From: JBAZJN01 sp041651295
Lineage (GTDB): Bacteria; Patescibacteriota; UBA1384; XYA2-FULL-43-10; CAINNR01
Reading direction: 5' to 3'
Assembly (NCBI GenBank): GCA_041651295.1
Contig: JBAZJN010000023.1
Coordinates: forward strand, 1 to 15,508
DNA length: 15,508 nucleotides
Shown here: piece by piece, positions 7,373-13,452 of the stretch
Numbering within the stretch: the stretch's first letter is position 1
Layout of the letters: each line of letters starts with the position of its first letter
Program-made: the position numbers and the translations under genes
The notes under the pieces: model-generated
What the model was told of the DNA's origin: nothing
Seen by the model: the letters and a program-made list of their open reading frames with translations, nothing else
Database searches by the model: none

Positions 7373-8090
7373 TTATCATCCTTTTTATAGCATGAATATC
7401 TTTATGACAATCTTCACAAACGGTTATTAAATTATCCATATCAAGTCGTTTTTCAGGAAAATCCTTCCAAGAAGCAAGATGGTGAGCGTTTAAGTTTCCG
7501 CCCTCTCCATCTCCGCAAATCACACATATAAAATTATCACGGACTATTACATTCTTTCGTATCTTATTCCATTCAAAAATATGTCTCTCATTTATTCTTT
7601 CCTCATTTGTCAATTTCGGATTCCACCGCGGATGTTTATTACCAATACGTTTAGCAGTAAGTAATGCTAAATGTTTTAAATTTTCAACTTGTCCACAAGA
7701 ACATGATTTTACATTTCCACTCCGAAGCCGACCGGAAGGAATATCTTTTTCCTTTCCACAATCACAAATGCAGTGCCATATAACTCTACCACCATCACCT
7801 CTTTTTTCTGGAATTTCAGAAATAACTCGCAACCGACCGAATCTTTTTCCCGATAAATCTATAATATGTATTCTTGACGCATTTTCTTTTAAAAGACATC
7901 CGCACGATCTTTTTCCGCCCGAAAGTAAAGAGTCCCGTAATGCTATTAAAATCTTCCCGCAATCACATTTGCATTTATAAAAATAATGTTTTGATTTATT
8001 TTTTCCTACCCACCTCGGTTCAGCTTCTTTCTCAACTATTAATCGTCCAAAACGCTTTCCAACTATATCGGCTGAATCAAAACCATTCAT
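7362..8090 (-). CDS. HNH endonuclease with two N-terminal Cys-rich repeats
   Basis: The 242-aa protein has two similar N-terminal zinc-ribbon-like modules, residues 10-66 and 80-132. Each begins GKRFGRL.V, then C-x-C-x-C-G-K, and ends in S-C-x-C. The C-terminal HNH nuclease domain contains CVICG (189-193), the HH pair at 203-204, N220, CEDC (225-228) and H233, so the metal sites and catalytic His are complete. The paired repeats occur in phage HNH proteins and probably bind DNA. It lies between the terminase and portal and overlaps the 45-aa gene upstream (TAATG) and the portal downstream. It may be a free-standing homing endonuclease, or it may cut DNA during packaging as HNH proteins next to terminases do. 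Its tight coupling to both neighbours favours a fixed role. Confidence 0.92.
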   Translation of the reverse strand: MNGFDSADIVGKRFGRLIVEKEAEPRWVGKNKSKHYFYKCKCDCGKILIALRDSLLSGGKRSCGCLLKENASRIHIIDLSGKRFGRLRVISEIPEKRGDGGRVIWHCICDCGKEKDIPSGRLRSGNVKSCSCGQVENLKHLALLTAKRIGNKHPRWNPKLTNEERINERHIFEWNKIRKNVIVRDNFICVICGDGEGGNLNAHHLASWKDFPEKRLDMDNLITVCEDCHKDIHAIKRMINAA

Positions 8091-8227
8091 TATTTCTTTT
8101 TCCCCTTATGAACACCAGTAATTTTCTTCGCGTTAATACTAGCATAGAACACGCTTTCCCCCTTTTTCTTTCCGTAACTACGTTCCATTGCGGCTAAAAT
8201 CCGAGTCCCTTTTTTGGTTAATGGCAT
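8090..8227 (-). CDS. 45-aa basic phage protein
   Basis: The frame runs from ATG 8227 to TAA 8090-8092 and encodes 45 residues beginning MPLTKKGTRILAAM, with YGKKKGESVFYAS in the middle and a Lys-rich end. Small proteins with this MPLTKKG...KKGESVFYAS layout are frequent in phage genomes near packaging genes, as I recall them; the function is unknown. GGAGG precedes the start, and the stop overlaps the next ATG by one base. It is the first gene behind the promoter at 8248-8275. High Lys content may mean nucleic acid binding, which is inference. Confidence 0.85.
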   Translation of the reverse strand: MPLTKKGTRILAAMERSYGKKKGESVFYASINAKKITGVHKGKKK

Positions 8228-8247
8228 AATCCCTCCTTTTTTCCACG

Positions 8248-8275
8248 TTTATACACTTTTTTTTAGAAATGTCAA
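8248..8275 (-). promoter_or_regulatory. Sigma70-type promoter for the head operon
   Basis: On the minus strand TTGACA (8270-8275) and TATAAA (8248-8253) are separated by 16 bases. The -35 box shares bases with the terminase stop codon (TGA at 8272-8274). It would start transcription just before the 45-aa gene, giving head genes their own promoter apart from the terminase transcript. Confidence 0.65.
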
Positions 8276-9846
8276 GTTAAAATTGCGCCTTTCGCTTCAC
8301 GGTCAAGTTCGGCCAAAGATACCTGTGGTATTAAGTCCATGAAAGCCCTGTCGCCGCCTGCTGATTTCCTCGCTTCCTCTTCTAACTTGCTCACATAGTT
8401 TTCATCTGGATTGTTCTGTTTTTCTTCCGGCGGTGGTTCCCAATCTGAAAACATCATAATGAGAGTGTCTAATCTGTCTGGCGATTCACCGGTTCTTGAA
8501 CGATGTTTTGGTTTTAATTCAAGTTTAACGCGGTTATGATCATCCTGCGCCTTCTTTCTTTGCCTGATCTGCTTAAACAATACCGGGTCATTCGGCAACC
8601 TGATTATGCCCTGATATTTATCCAATTTTTCCTTGAAGCGGTAATGGTCTTCGGTAATCCTATCCGCATATTCTTTGGTATCAATAGAGGTCTGATTGTT
8701 CATGTATCTGTTAATCGGGCCATAACCGAGGTCTTCCATGTTACAAATAATAGCATGTCCTACGCCCCCACTATCGGCATTACAATTCCACGGTTGCACT
8801 TTGTGTTTTTGTAATCGCTCAATGAACAATCGCGCAAGATTAGCGGTGTTCTGTTCCCTGAATTGTTCCCAACACACAATCTCATTGCCGTCAAGAATCC
8901 CAATAGACTGTTCGTCTCCACCGCTGGAAAACTCCAGCGCCGCCCTACGTTCACCATGTTTTTTGAGAATGTCATCTTTCATCGCCTTACGGATTAAATC
9001 AACATCGTGATTGGTAAAAACGTAATTTTCATCGCTATCCCTCCAAAATTCACCGCCGAGAAACGATCTGATGAATGAACTGTTTTCGCCATGCTTTTTA
9101 ATCAATGCCTGCCGAAATGACAGTTTTTCAGGTGTAAGTAGATGCGGACATTCAAGCCAACTAATCCGCCGCCGATACGTCCATAAATCATTTTTAGTCC
9201 CGTAATGAGCCCCCTCATGTTTGCTTTTAATGACTTCTTCCATTGCATCATAGAACGGCCCCGAATCCTCGCCGGGCGTTGAAATCACTAGAAACCAATC
9301 AGGATCAATACGATATGCGGCTTCAAATATGTCCTGGGCGACAGACTTGGCCTCGTCAATTATAATTGCGGCCGGCGTCCATTGCCCGTGATTCCAACTA
9401 CCATGCAAACCCTCCATTGTCTTTGCATCCTTAGGCACGCGCATTGTCCATTTGCTACGATAAGTATGTCCGTCAATTTCCACCTTCGGCGCAGTTATGG
9501 TCATATCGCTCGGCACCAACGTCCATCCAGCTTTTACATAAGGATGTAACTTTGCCTCAAGATACTGCCATAACTGATCTTTGATCTGCGGTTCTGCACC
9601 TGCCGTGCTGAACACCTTTGCGCCGGGAAAAGCAGACATGATTGATAAACCCAACAACGGAATTATCACGTTAGTCTTGCCAGACTCGTTGCAAGTTGAA
9701 ACCGCACACCGCGCCCGCGGCTTAGAAACATTTTCCATCACCTCAATCTGCCAGTCGTAAAGCGGATCAGGCATGTCAAAAAAATCTTTCAAAGCAAGTG
9801 GATGATTCAGCATGTTAAACTCTGAAATGCCTCGTGGTTGTTTCAT
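8272..9846 (-). CDS. terL: Terminase large subunit
   Basis: This is the packaging motor and nuclease (524 aa from ATG 9846). The ATPase has a Walker A site CNESGKT (52-58), Walker B IIIDEA (161-166) and the STP coupling motif (189-191). The RNase H-like nuclease has Asp near 311 (GGDEQS), 358 (NADSGG) and 457/460 (SPDRLDTL), so a full acidic set is present. An in-frame TTG lies six codons upstream, but ATG 9846 fits better because a promoter places the transcript start almost on it (see the promoter at 9855-9883). No ribosome binding site precedes ATG 9846. The small subunit is not next to it, but probably at 12100-12750. Confidence 0.95.
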   Translation of the reverse strand: MKQPRGISEFNMLNHPLALKDFFDMPDPLYDWQIEVMENVSKPRARCAVSTCNESGKTNVIIPLLGLSIMSAFPGAKVFSTAGAEPQIKDQLWQYLEAKLHPYVKAGWTLVPSDMTITAPKVEIDGHTYRSKWTMRVPKDAKTMEGLHGSWNHGQWTPAAIIIDEAKSVAQDIFEAAYRIDPDWFLVISTPGEDSGPFYDAMEEVIKSKHEGAHYGTKNDLWTYRRRISWLECPHLLTPEKLSFRQALIKKHGENSSFIRSFLGGEFWRDSDENYVFTNHDVDLIRKAMKDDILKKHGERRAALEFSSGGDEQSIGILDGNEIVCWEQFREQNTANLARLFIERLQKHKVQPWNCNADSGGVGHAIICNMEDLGYGPINRYMNNQTSIDTKEYADRITEDHYRFKEKLDKYQGIIRLPNDPVLFKQIRQRKKAQDDHNRVKLELKPKHRSRTGESPDRLDTLIMMFSDWEPPPEEKQNNPDENYVSKLEEEARKSAGGDRAFMDLIPQVSLAELDREAKGAILT

Positions 9847-9854
9847 TGGCGGGT

Positions 9855-9883
9855 AGAATATCAAAACCGCACCCCAATTGCAA
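9855..9883 (-). promoter_or_regulatory. Promoter for the large terminase, probably leaderless
   Basis: On the minus strand TTGCAA (9878-9883), a 17-base spacer and an extended -10 TGATATTCT (hexamer 9855-9860) are followed by only 8 bases before ATG 9846. The RNA would start at or a base or two before the ATG. The same arrangement stands before the candidate small terminase gene. Confidence 0.5.
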
Positions 9884-9897
9884 GGTAAAAATAAGTG

Positions 9898-9925
9898 TTG
9901 ACAAAAACAGCGGATTTGATATATT
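9898..9925 (+). promoter_or_regulatory. Rightward early promoter
   Basis: TTGACA (9898-9903), 16-base spacer, TATATT (9920-9925). Transcription would begin near 9932 and run through the 54-aa gene and the helicase. It is divergent from the terminase promoter, and the two -35 regions are only about 15 bases apart, so one regulator could affect both. Confidence 0.65.
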
Positions 9926-9933
9926 GTTTTTCA

Positions 9934-10019
9934 GATATGCCGAAGTTCCATACAAACATAAACCTTTCCGCCCCCGTCGAGCGCGTGCGTCATCCTGCCC
10001 TTGTAGGACTTGGCATATC
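9934..10019 (+). promoter_or_regulatory. Folded 5' leader of the early operon
   Basis: The leader begins with GATATGCC (9934-9941), which pairs perfectly with GGCATATC (10012-10019); the stem can continue through AAGT and GGACTT with small bulges. The enclosed part is GC-rich and contains CCCCCG, which could pair with CGGGGG downstream near the ribosome binding site. The hairpin starts where transcription is expected to start, so it may stabilise the RNA or control translation. An overlapping 49-codon frame from 9937 has no ribosome binding site and is not called. Confidence 0.4.
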
Positions 10020-10060
10020 TCGCGTTGCCCGGCGGGGGTGTGATTTTAGAGGAAACTCCC

Positions 10061-10225
10061 ATGAAAAGCTCCCTCACCCCCGATGAAATTGAATCCCTCC
10101 TAAACGAAGCCGAGGACGCCTTCCCCGACTCCGACTTTGTTTCAAGCGTGCGCGAATGGTTTGAAGACCACGACTTTATCACGGACAATCAAGAAACGGC
10201 GTTAAACAACATCATTGAGCGGTAA
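10061..10225 (+). CDS. 54-aa acidic protein upstream of the helicase
   Basis: The chosen start is ATG 10061, preceded by GAGGAAA; a longer frame in phase begins upstream but lies in the folded leader. The product is acidic and helical (SLTPDEIESLLNEAEDAF, then REWFEDHDFITDNQETAL). Short proteins with a WFE...DNQ..AL pattern are common early phage products, but no biochemical role is known to me. It ends one base before the helicase ATG and is co-transcribed with it, so a replication-related role is a reasonable guess. Confidence 0.75.
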   Translation: MKSSLTPDEIESLLNEAEDAFPDSDFVSSVREWFEDHDFITDNQETALNNIIER

Positions 10226-10226
10226 T

Positions 10227-11639
10227 ATGACCACAAATCAACCGTCCACAGAAGCAATAGAAATGGGTGTTCTAGGTTCCGCCCTACTCGATCCCGACAA
10301 AGTAATCGTCTTTGCCGTCAATCGCAAAAAAGTTCTTTCCAACTCTTTTTTTCTACGCTATCACAACATCATCTGGCAAACCATGTTGGATATGTACGAA
10401 AAGGACCTACCCATAGATGTAGTCACGCTTTCTAAACAACTAGAACAAAACAAAGGACTTGACGAATGCGGCGGAACTGCATACTTAAATAAACTATTGG
10501 AAGCCTCGCCCGTATCAACACATGCTGAATACTACATTGACCTACTCAAAGAATCGCAAACAAAACGACACGTTGCACAAATTTCCACGGAACTTTTACA
10601 AGCCACAAAAAACAATGATCTTGATGAATGCAAACGCCTCAATTTGCTAATCACTTCCAAAATTGATGAACATTTTTCAAATTCAACCGAAGCAGAAAGA
10701 TTTCCAGCGTGGCATTATGACGACCTCGTTGCTTATAAAGTCCCGGAAGGCCACATCATCGCCGGCAAAGGTTGGCTCCGGCGCGGAGCCGGATGCCTTT
10801 TAACAGGTGGAACTTCTCTTGGAAAATCAGTTTTAGCAGAGCAAATCGCCGTTTGCGTTGCGGCAGGCAAAAATATTTTTGATTGTATTCACGTTCCTTC
10901 GCCAATGCGCGTTCTTTATCTCCAAGCCGAAAACGACGAAGAAACACTCCAGCGCGACATCATTTCCATTGTCAAATTCACCCAAGCCGACACTTCCCTG
11001 GTTCAGCAAAATCTCGCCATCCACCACCTTTACGGACTTTCCGGAACTGCTTTGGATGCTTGGATAGAAAACCAGATAATCAAACAAAAAATTGACTTAC
11101 TCATGCTTGATCCTTACCAAGATTTCATACCTTCCGGTTCAAATATCAATGATGCCGGAACATTCTTAACTTTCATTTTTAATCTCAATCGCATAATCAA
11201 AGAGCATAATTGCGCCTTTTTGCTCGTAACACATACCCCTAAACCACAAGACCGCGAAAACTGGACTGCCCGTGAATCCGTCTATATGGCTGTCGGTTCC
11301 CAAGCAATCGCCGCTTGGGCGCGTACTTCCGCCGAAATTACCGGTTTTAAAGACGACGACTCAATTTACCGACTACGCTTCGGTAAAAACGCCGAACGCA
11401 CCGGAATAGTCAATGATAACGGTAGTCTTGTCCGCGACCTTATGATTCAACACTCCCCGTCCATTCACGAACCTTACTGGAAAGTAGCTGAATCCCAAGA
11501 AGAACCCACCAAAAATAGGGAATTAATCAATAAAATCATACTTTTAGCAGAAGAACATCCCTCATATTCATATTCGGAAATCGCCAAAGAACTAGGTTGC
11601 TCAAAATCTATGGTCGGTAAATACTATCCAAAAAAGTAG
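10227..11639 (+). CDS. Replicative helicase, DnaB N-domain fused to RepA-like ATPase
   Basis: The 470-aa protein should unwind DNA during phage replication. Residues 5-110 match the DnaB N-terminal domain (EMGVLGSALLDPD, then NIIWQTMLDMYEKDLPIDVVTL), which binds primase in cellular helicases. Residues 170-400 are a RecA-fold ATPase with Walker A GGTSLGKS (194-201), Walker B IDLLMLDPY (289-297) and the VTHTPKP sensor region (334-340). This half looks more like the RepA/AAA_25 helicases of plasmids than like DnaB. Residues 449-468 form a helix-turn-helix (YSEIAKELGCSKSMVGKYY). ATG 10227 is preferred to an in-frame TTG four codons earlier. No primase or polymerase is seen in the window. Confidence 0.92.
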   Translation: MTTNQPSTEAIEMGVLGSALLDPDKVIVFAVNRKKVLSNSFFLRYHNIIWQTMLDMYEKDLPIDVVTLSKQLEQNKGLDECGGTAYLNKLLEASPVSTHAEYYIDLLKESQTKRHVAQISTELLQATKNNDLDECKRLNLLITSKIDEHFSNSTEAERFPAWHYDDLVAYKVPEGHIIAGKGWLRRGAGCLLTGGTSLGKSVLAEQIAVCVAAGKNIFDCIHVPSPMRVLYLQAENDEETLQRDIISIVKFTQADTSLVQQNLAIHHLYGLSGTALDAWIENQIIKQKIDLLMLDPYQDFIPSGSNINDAGTFLTFIFNLNRIIKEHNCAFLLVTHTPKPQDRENWTARESVYMAVGSQAIAAWARTSAEITGFKDDDSIYRLRFGKNAERTGIVNDNGSLVRDLMIQHSPSIHEPYWKVAESQEEPTKNRELINKIILLAEEHPSYSYSEIAKELGCSKSMVGKYYPKK

Positions 11640-11673
11640 AAATATCAACAAATTGAAAATTACAACAAAAAAT

Positions 11674-11837
11674 CGTCCACCCACCGTTCTTTTATACCAC
11701 CAAAAAATGGTCGTTTTTCACGTCATGGACTTGGCTGTTTTCGTCCGTCCACCCCTAAAGGGGTGTGGACGGTGGACGATACTAAAAAGCCATGCGTCCA
11801 CTTGACCCGCCGTGGACGACGGTGGACGCGGTGGACG
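11674..11837. repeat. GTGGACG/CGTCCAC iteron-like array, 8 copies
   Basis: GTGGACG starts at 11765, 11772, 11812, 11822 and 11831, and its reverse CGTCCAC at 11674, 11746 and 11795. Two copies extend to GGTGGACGAT (11771-11780 and 11830-11839). Three consecutive copies are spaced 10 and 9 bases, about one helical turn, as for cooperative protein binding. Copies at 11746 and 11765 face each other around the CACCCC hairpin. Confidence 0.75.
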
Positions 11838-11868
11838 ATATGGCGTGTTATACATCACAAGTGTCTCC

Positions 11869-11894
11869 TTAAAATTCCAAAATTTTAAAAAAAT
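11869..11894. other. AT-rich tract beside the repeat array
   Basis: A 26-base stretch with only two C residues, containing AAAATTCC and AAAATTTTAAAAAAA, begins 32 bases after the last repeat. In iteron origins a tract like this is where the duplex opens, which supports but does not prove an origin. Confidence 0.4.
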
Positions 11895-11929
11895 CCCGCA
11901 ACGAGTATATATAAGGGATACCCCTCTTT

Positions 11930-11963
11930 TTTCCATCGCCCCCCTCCCCCTCTACGATGGAAA
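11930..11963 (+). promoter_or_regulatory. 9-bp hairpin with C-rich loop
   Basis: TTTCCATCG (11930-11938) pairs with CGATGGAAA (11955-11963). The 16-base loop is almost entirely C and T. There is no U run after the second arm, and its role as terminator or DNA hairpin cannot be decided. Confidence 0.4.
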
Positions 11964-12099
11964 TGGCATAGGCTGGGATGACCCAGGCGTGGCGATAAGC
12001 ATACAAAAGTCATCAGACTATGGGTAGAATACGATGAAATTAGTAGACAGAAGACACATTATGCGACGTGATGCACAAAACCCTTGATAACACTGACTA

Positions 12100-12750
12100 T
12101 TATTGAGGTAGGGCTGGCGACCCACCGTTATTATCAGTATTTACTGGGATTTGAGTGGGCAAAGGGGCTGTAACTGGCTCTTGGTGGGGCGTAAGTGTGG
12201 TCTCAGCCCTATCTTGCCCTATTTTGAGCGCGGCTATCCACTCATCGCGGCTGGGGTGTAGTAGCATGTTAAGCGCGGATATTACGTGCGGCAAGTAGTC
12301 CGGAGGCGGTTTATTACGGGAAAACCGGGCCAAATGGGCGCAAAGTTGTGCGGGATCAAGGGCTTTTTGTTCGGCTTTTTCCTCTATTTTTTCATACCAT
12401 TCCATTAACTGACGGGCCGCGGCGGTGGCTTCCGAGTTTTCTCCAGAACAGACAGTATTCCACAATCTTTTTATCAGTCCCTCTTTGCTTCCCGCAACTT
12501 CTTTATTTTCAACAGGTTGTGTTGATATTTTTTTAACAGGCTGATGAGACTGACTGATAAGCCCTTTTTGCGGACTTAACAGGCTGATAATCTTCATTTT
12601 TCGCTTTCCACCATCATGGGCGGACTGTGGGGTAATGTTACGGCCTATGGCGTAAACTCGGATGTAAGCCTTTGCGGGAGAAAGGCCAGACTGGACAAGG
12701 TCGCGGAACAGTTTTATATCCGGATCGAGTTTTGCGCTATAGTTTGCCAT
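12100..12750 (-). CDS. Probable terminase small subunit
   Basis: The 216-aa protein begins with a helix-turn-helix-like segment (LFRDLVQSGLSPAKAYIRVY, then ITPQSAHDGGKRKM, residues 14-52), which fits the DNA-binding part of small terminases. After a Gln/Ser-rich linker, residues 88-115 (EGLIKRLWNTVCSGENSEATAAARQLMEWYE) resemble the second conserved segment in TerS-like proteins, where the unit is evaluated over changing copy numbers. A Pro-rich tail ends the protein. It is separated from the large subunit by the early operon but shares its promoter layout. A gene regulator with a helix-turn-helix is the main alternative. No ribosome binding site is present, and the RNA is predicted to begin near the ATG. 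Confidence 0.55.
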   Translation of the reverse strand: MANYSAKLDPDIKLFRDLVQSGLSPAKAYIRVYAIGRNITPQSAHDGGKRKMKIISLLSPQKGLISQSHQPVKKISTQPVENKEVAGSKEGLIKRLWNTVCSGENSEATAAARQLMEWYEKIEEKAEQKALDPAQLCAHLARFSRNKPPPDYLPHVISALNMLLHPSRDEWIAALKIGQDRAETTLTPHQEPVTAPLPTQIPVNTDNNGGSPALPQ

Positions 12751-12758
12751 TTGCCGAA

Positions 12759-12786
12759 AATATACCAGATTTTAGGCTTTAGTCAA
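12759..12786 (-). promoter_or_regulatory. Promoter of the small terminase gene, probably leaderless
   Basis: On the minus strand TTGACT (12781-12786), a 16-base spacer and TATATT (12759-12764) with an upstream TGG form an extended -10 promoter. Eight bases separate the -10 box from ATG 12750, so the transcript would begin almost at the start codon. Confidence 0.6.
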
Positions 12787-12843
12787 GATTTTTTTCCGAA
12801 AAAAACTATGACGATGTTGCTATCCTCTTATGTAACTGCATAA

Positions 12844-12872
12844 CTGACAATATGTAACAATAATGGCATAAT
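12844..12872 (+). promoter_or_regulatory. Rightward extended -10 promoter
   Basis: CTGACA (12844-12849), 17-base spacer and CATAAT (12867-12872) preceded by TGG, giving an extended -10. It faces the small-gene cluster on the right. Confidence 0.45.
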
Positions 12873-12899
12873 TACTATTTTGGGCAATAATGGCATAAT
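12858..12899 (+). repeat. 15-bp direct repeat containing an extended -10
   Basis: CAATAATGGCATAAT occurs at 12858-12872 and 12885-12899, 27 bases apart. Each copy carries TGGCATAAT, so the repeat may be a doubled promoter element or an operator overlapping it. Confidence 0.6.
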
Positions 12900-12976
12900 A
12901 AACATGGGCTAGATTGCGTTATACACCGCGATAACAAGTCGGTGCATACATTATCATTGCCTATGTTTTCGCAAAA

Positions 12977-13189
12977 ATGTCATTAATTGGCGAAAATGAG
13001 AAAAAAATAACTCAAGTGTCTACTACAAAGCACAACAGGTTGTGGTATACAAAACATGGTACACCATGGATTGATACCGTAAAACTTGGCACGGCAAGTG
13101 CTTATATATATACCGTGATAAACAAAAACCATAAACAAGTGGAGAATATCGGAGATTATGCAACACGTAACAAATGTTTAAATGTATAA
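12977..13189 (+). CDS. 70-aa hypothetical protein
   Basis: The frame begins ATG 12977 and encodes MSLIGENEKK, then WYTKHGTPWIDTV and AYIYTVINKNHKQV. No Shine-Dalgarno site precedes it. The upstream sequence TATGTTTTCGCAAAAATG resembles the leaderless start of the small terminase gene (TATATTTTCGGCAAATG), so a leaderless message is possible. The start codon sits inside an inverted repeat. The protein is small, aromatic and basic with no recognised family. The frame could be spurious, and the region may be a regulatory leader for the next gene instead. Confidence 0.4.
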   Translation: MSLIGENEKKITQVSTTKHNRLWYTKHGTPWIDTVKLGTASAYIYTVINKNHKQVENIGDYATRNKCLNV

Positions 13190-13212
13190 TAACAACAAAC
13201 AAGCGGAGAATA
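13133..13212 (+). repeat. Repeated ribosome-binding leader
   Basis: AAACAAGTGGAGAATA at 13133-13148 and AAACAAGCGGAGAATA at 13197-13212 differ at one base and each carry GGAG. The second serves ATG 13219. After the first comes TCGGAGATT and a seven-codon frame (ATG 13158, MQHVTNV), which could be a decayed or minute leader gene. Confidence 0.5.
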
Positions 13213-13218
13213 AAAAAC

Positions 13219-13407
13219 ATGACAATAAAACAAATGGCAGAAAAATGGACTGGTGAAAAATGTACACTTGACGGCAAGCCGGCGCGAGTGTTGGGAAGAT
13301 TAAACAACTTTGCTACAATCGCACAAATCCCGGACGGATTAAAAGCTGACTGGTGCTGGGATATTGTTGATCGTATTATGACAGCGGGAGGCAATTTTAA
13401 GAGCTAA
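13219..13407 (+). CDS. 62-aa small phage protein
   Basis: Start ATG 13219 has GGAG 10 bases upstream; an in-frame ATG 15 codons earlier lies before this site and is less likely. The product has CTLDGKPARVLGRLNNFATIAQIPDG followed by CWDIVDRIMTAGGNFKS. Small phage proteins ending in a W-x-x-V-x-R-I-M-x-x-GG-x-F pattern are common as I recall them, and this one fits well, but no function is known to me. It is the first clear gene of the small-gene cluster. Confidence 0.75.
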   Translation: MTIKQMAEKWTGEKCTLDGKPARVLGRLNNFATIAQIPDGLKADWCWDIVDRIMTAGGNFKS

Positions 13408-13426
13408 AAATAATCAAAAATAAACA

Positions 13427-13452
13427 TTGACAATAATCTAAAATAATATAAT
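13427..13452 (+). promoter_or_regulatory. Promoter inside the small-gene cluster
   Basis: A perfect TTGACA (13427-13432) is followed by a perfect TATAAT (13447-13452), but with only 14 bases between. A weaker -10, TAATCT at 13449-13454, gives the 16-base spacer seen at other promoters here. It would serve the gene at 13500, behind a strong AGGAGG. Confidence 0.5.

Larger units (their letters stand above)
11640..12099 (+). other. Non-coding gap with iteron-like repeats, possible origin or pac
   Basis: No convincing gene is seen in these 460 bases between the converging helicase and small terminase genes. It holds the GTGGACG array (11674-11837), a perfect CACCCC-TAAA-GGGGTG hairpin (11750-11765), an AT-rich tract (11869-11894), a long-loop hairpin (11930-11963) and a short CTGGG/CCCAG hairpin (11973-11986). 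The last 110 bases show nothing I recognise. Because genes converge here no promoter is needed, so DNA-level functions such as replication origin, packaging site or a termination zone are favoured. Confidence 0.55.
12751..12976. promoter_or_regulatory. Divergent control region between small terminase and small-gene cluster
   Basis: This AT-rich non-coding stretch holds the leftward promoter (12759-12786), a rightward promoter (12844-12872) and a direct repeat (12858-12899). Beyond 12900 only an inverted repeat (TTTTCGC 12966-12972 with GCGAAAA 12990-12996) around the next start codon is noted. No repressor gene is adjacent unless the 12100-12750 product is one. Confidence 0.5.

Noticed and set aside
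9937..10086. A 49-codon frame in the early leader
   Set aside because: No ribosome binding site, composition unlike neighbours, overlaps the folded leader and the 54-aa gene that has a good site.
11674..11837. CRISPR array
   Set aside because: Repeats are 7-10 bases, in both orientations, and irregularly spaced; there are no uniform spacers or cas genes.
11718..12027. Short frames on both strands in the 460-base gap
   Set aside because: They run through the repeat array and hairpins, lack ribosome binding sites and have repeat-driven composition.
12541..12570. Another CTGATGA as a hammerhead core
   Set aside because: It lies inside the small terminase coding sequence with no flanking stems in the needed order.
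12900..12960. tRNA-like or other small RNA in the divergent region
   Set aside because: No cloverleaf, acceptor stem or TTC loop pattern can be built.
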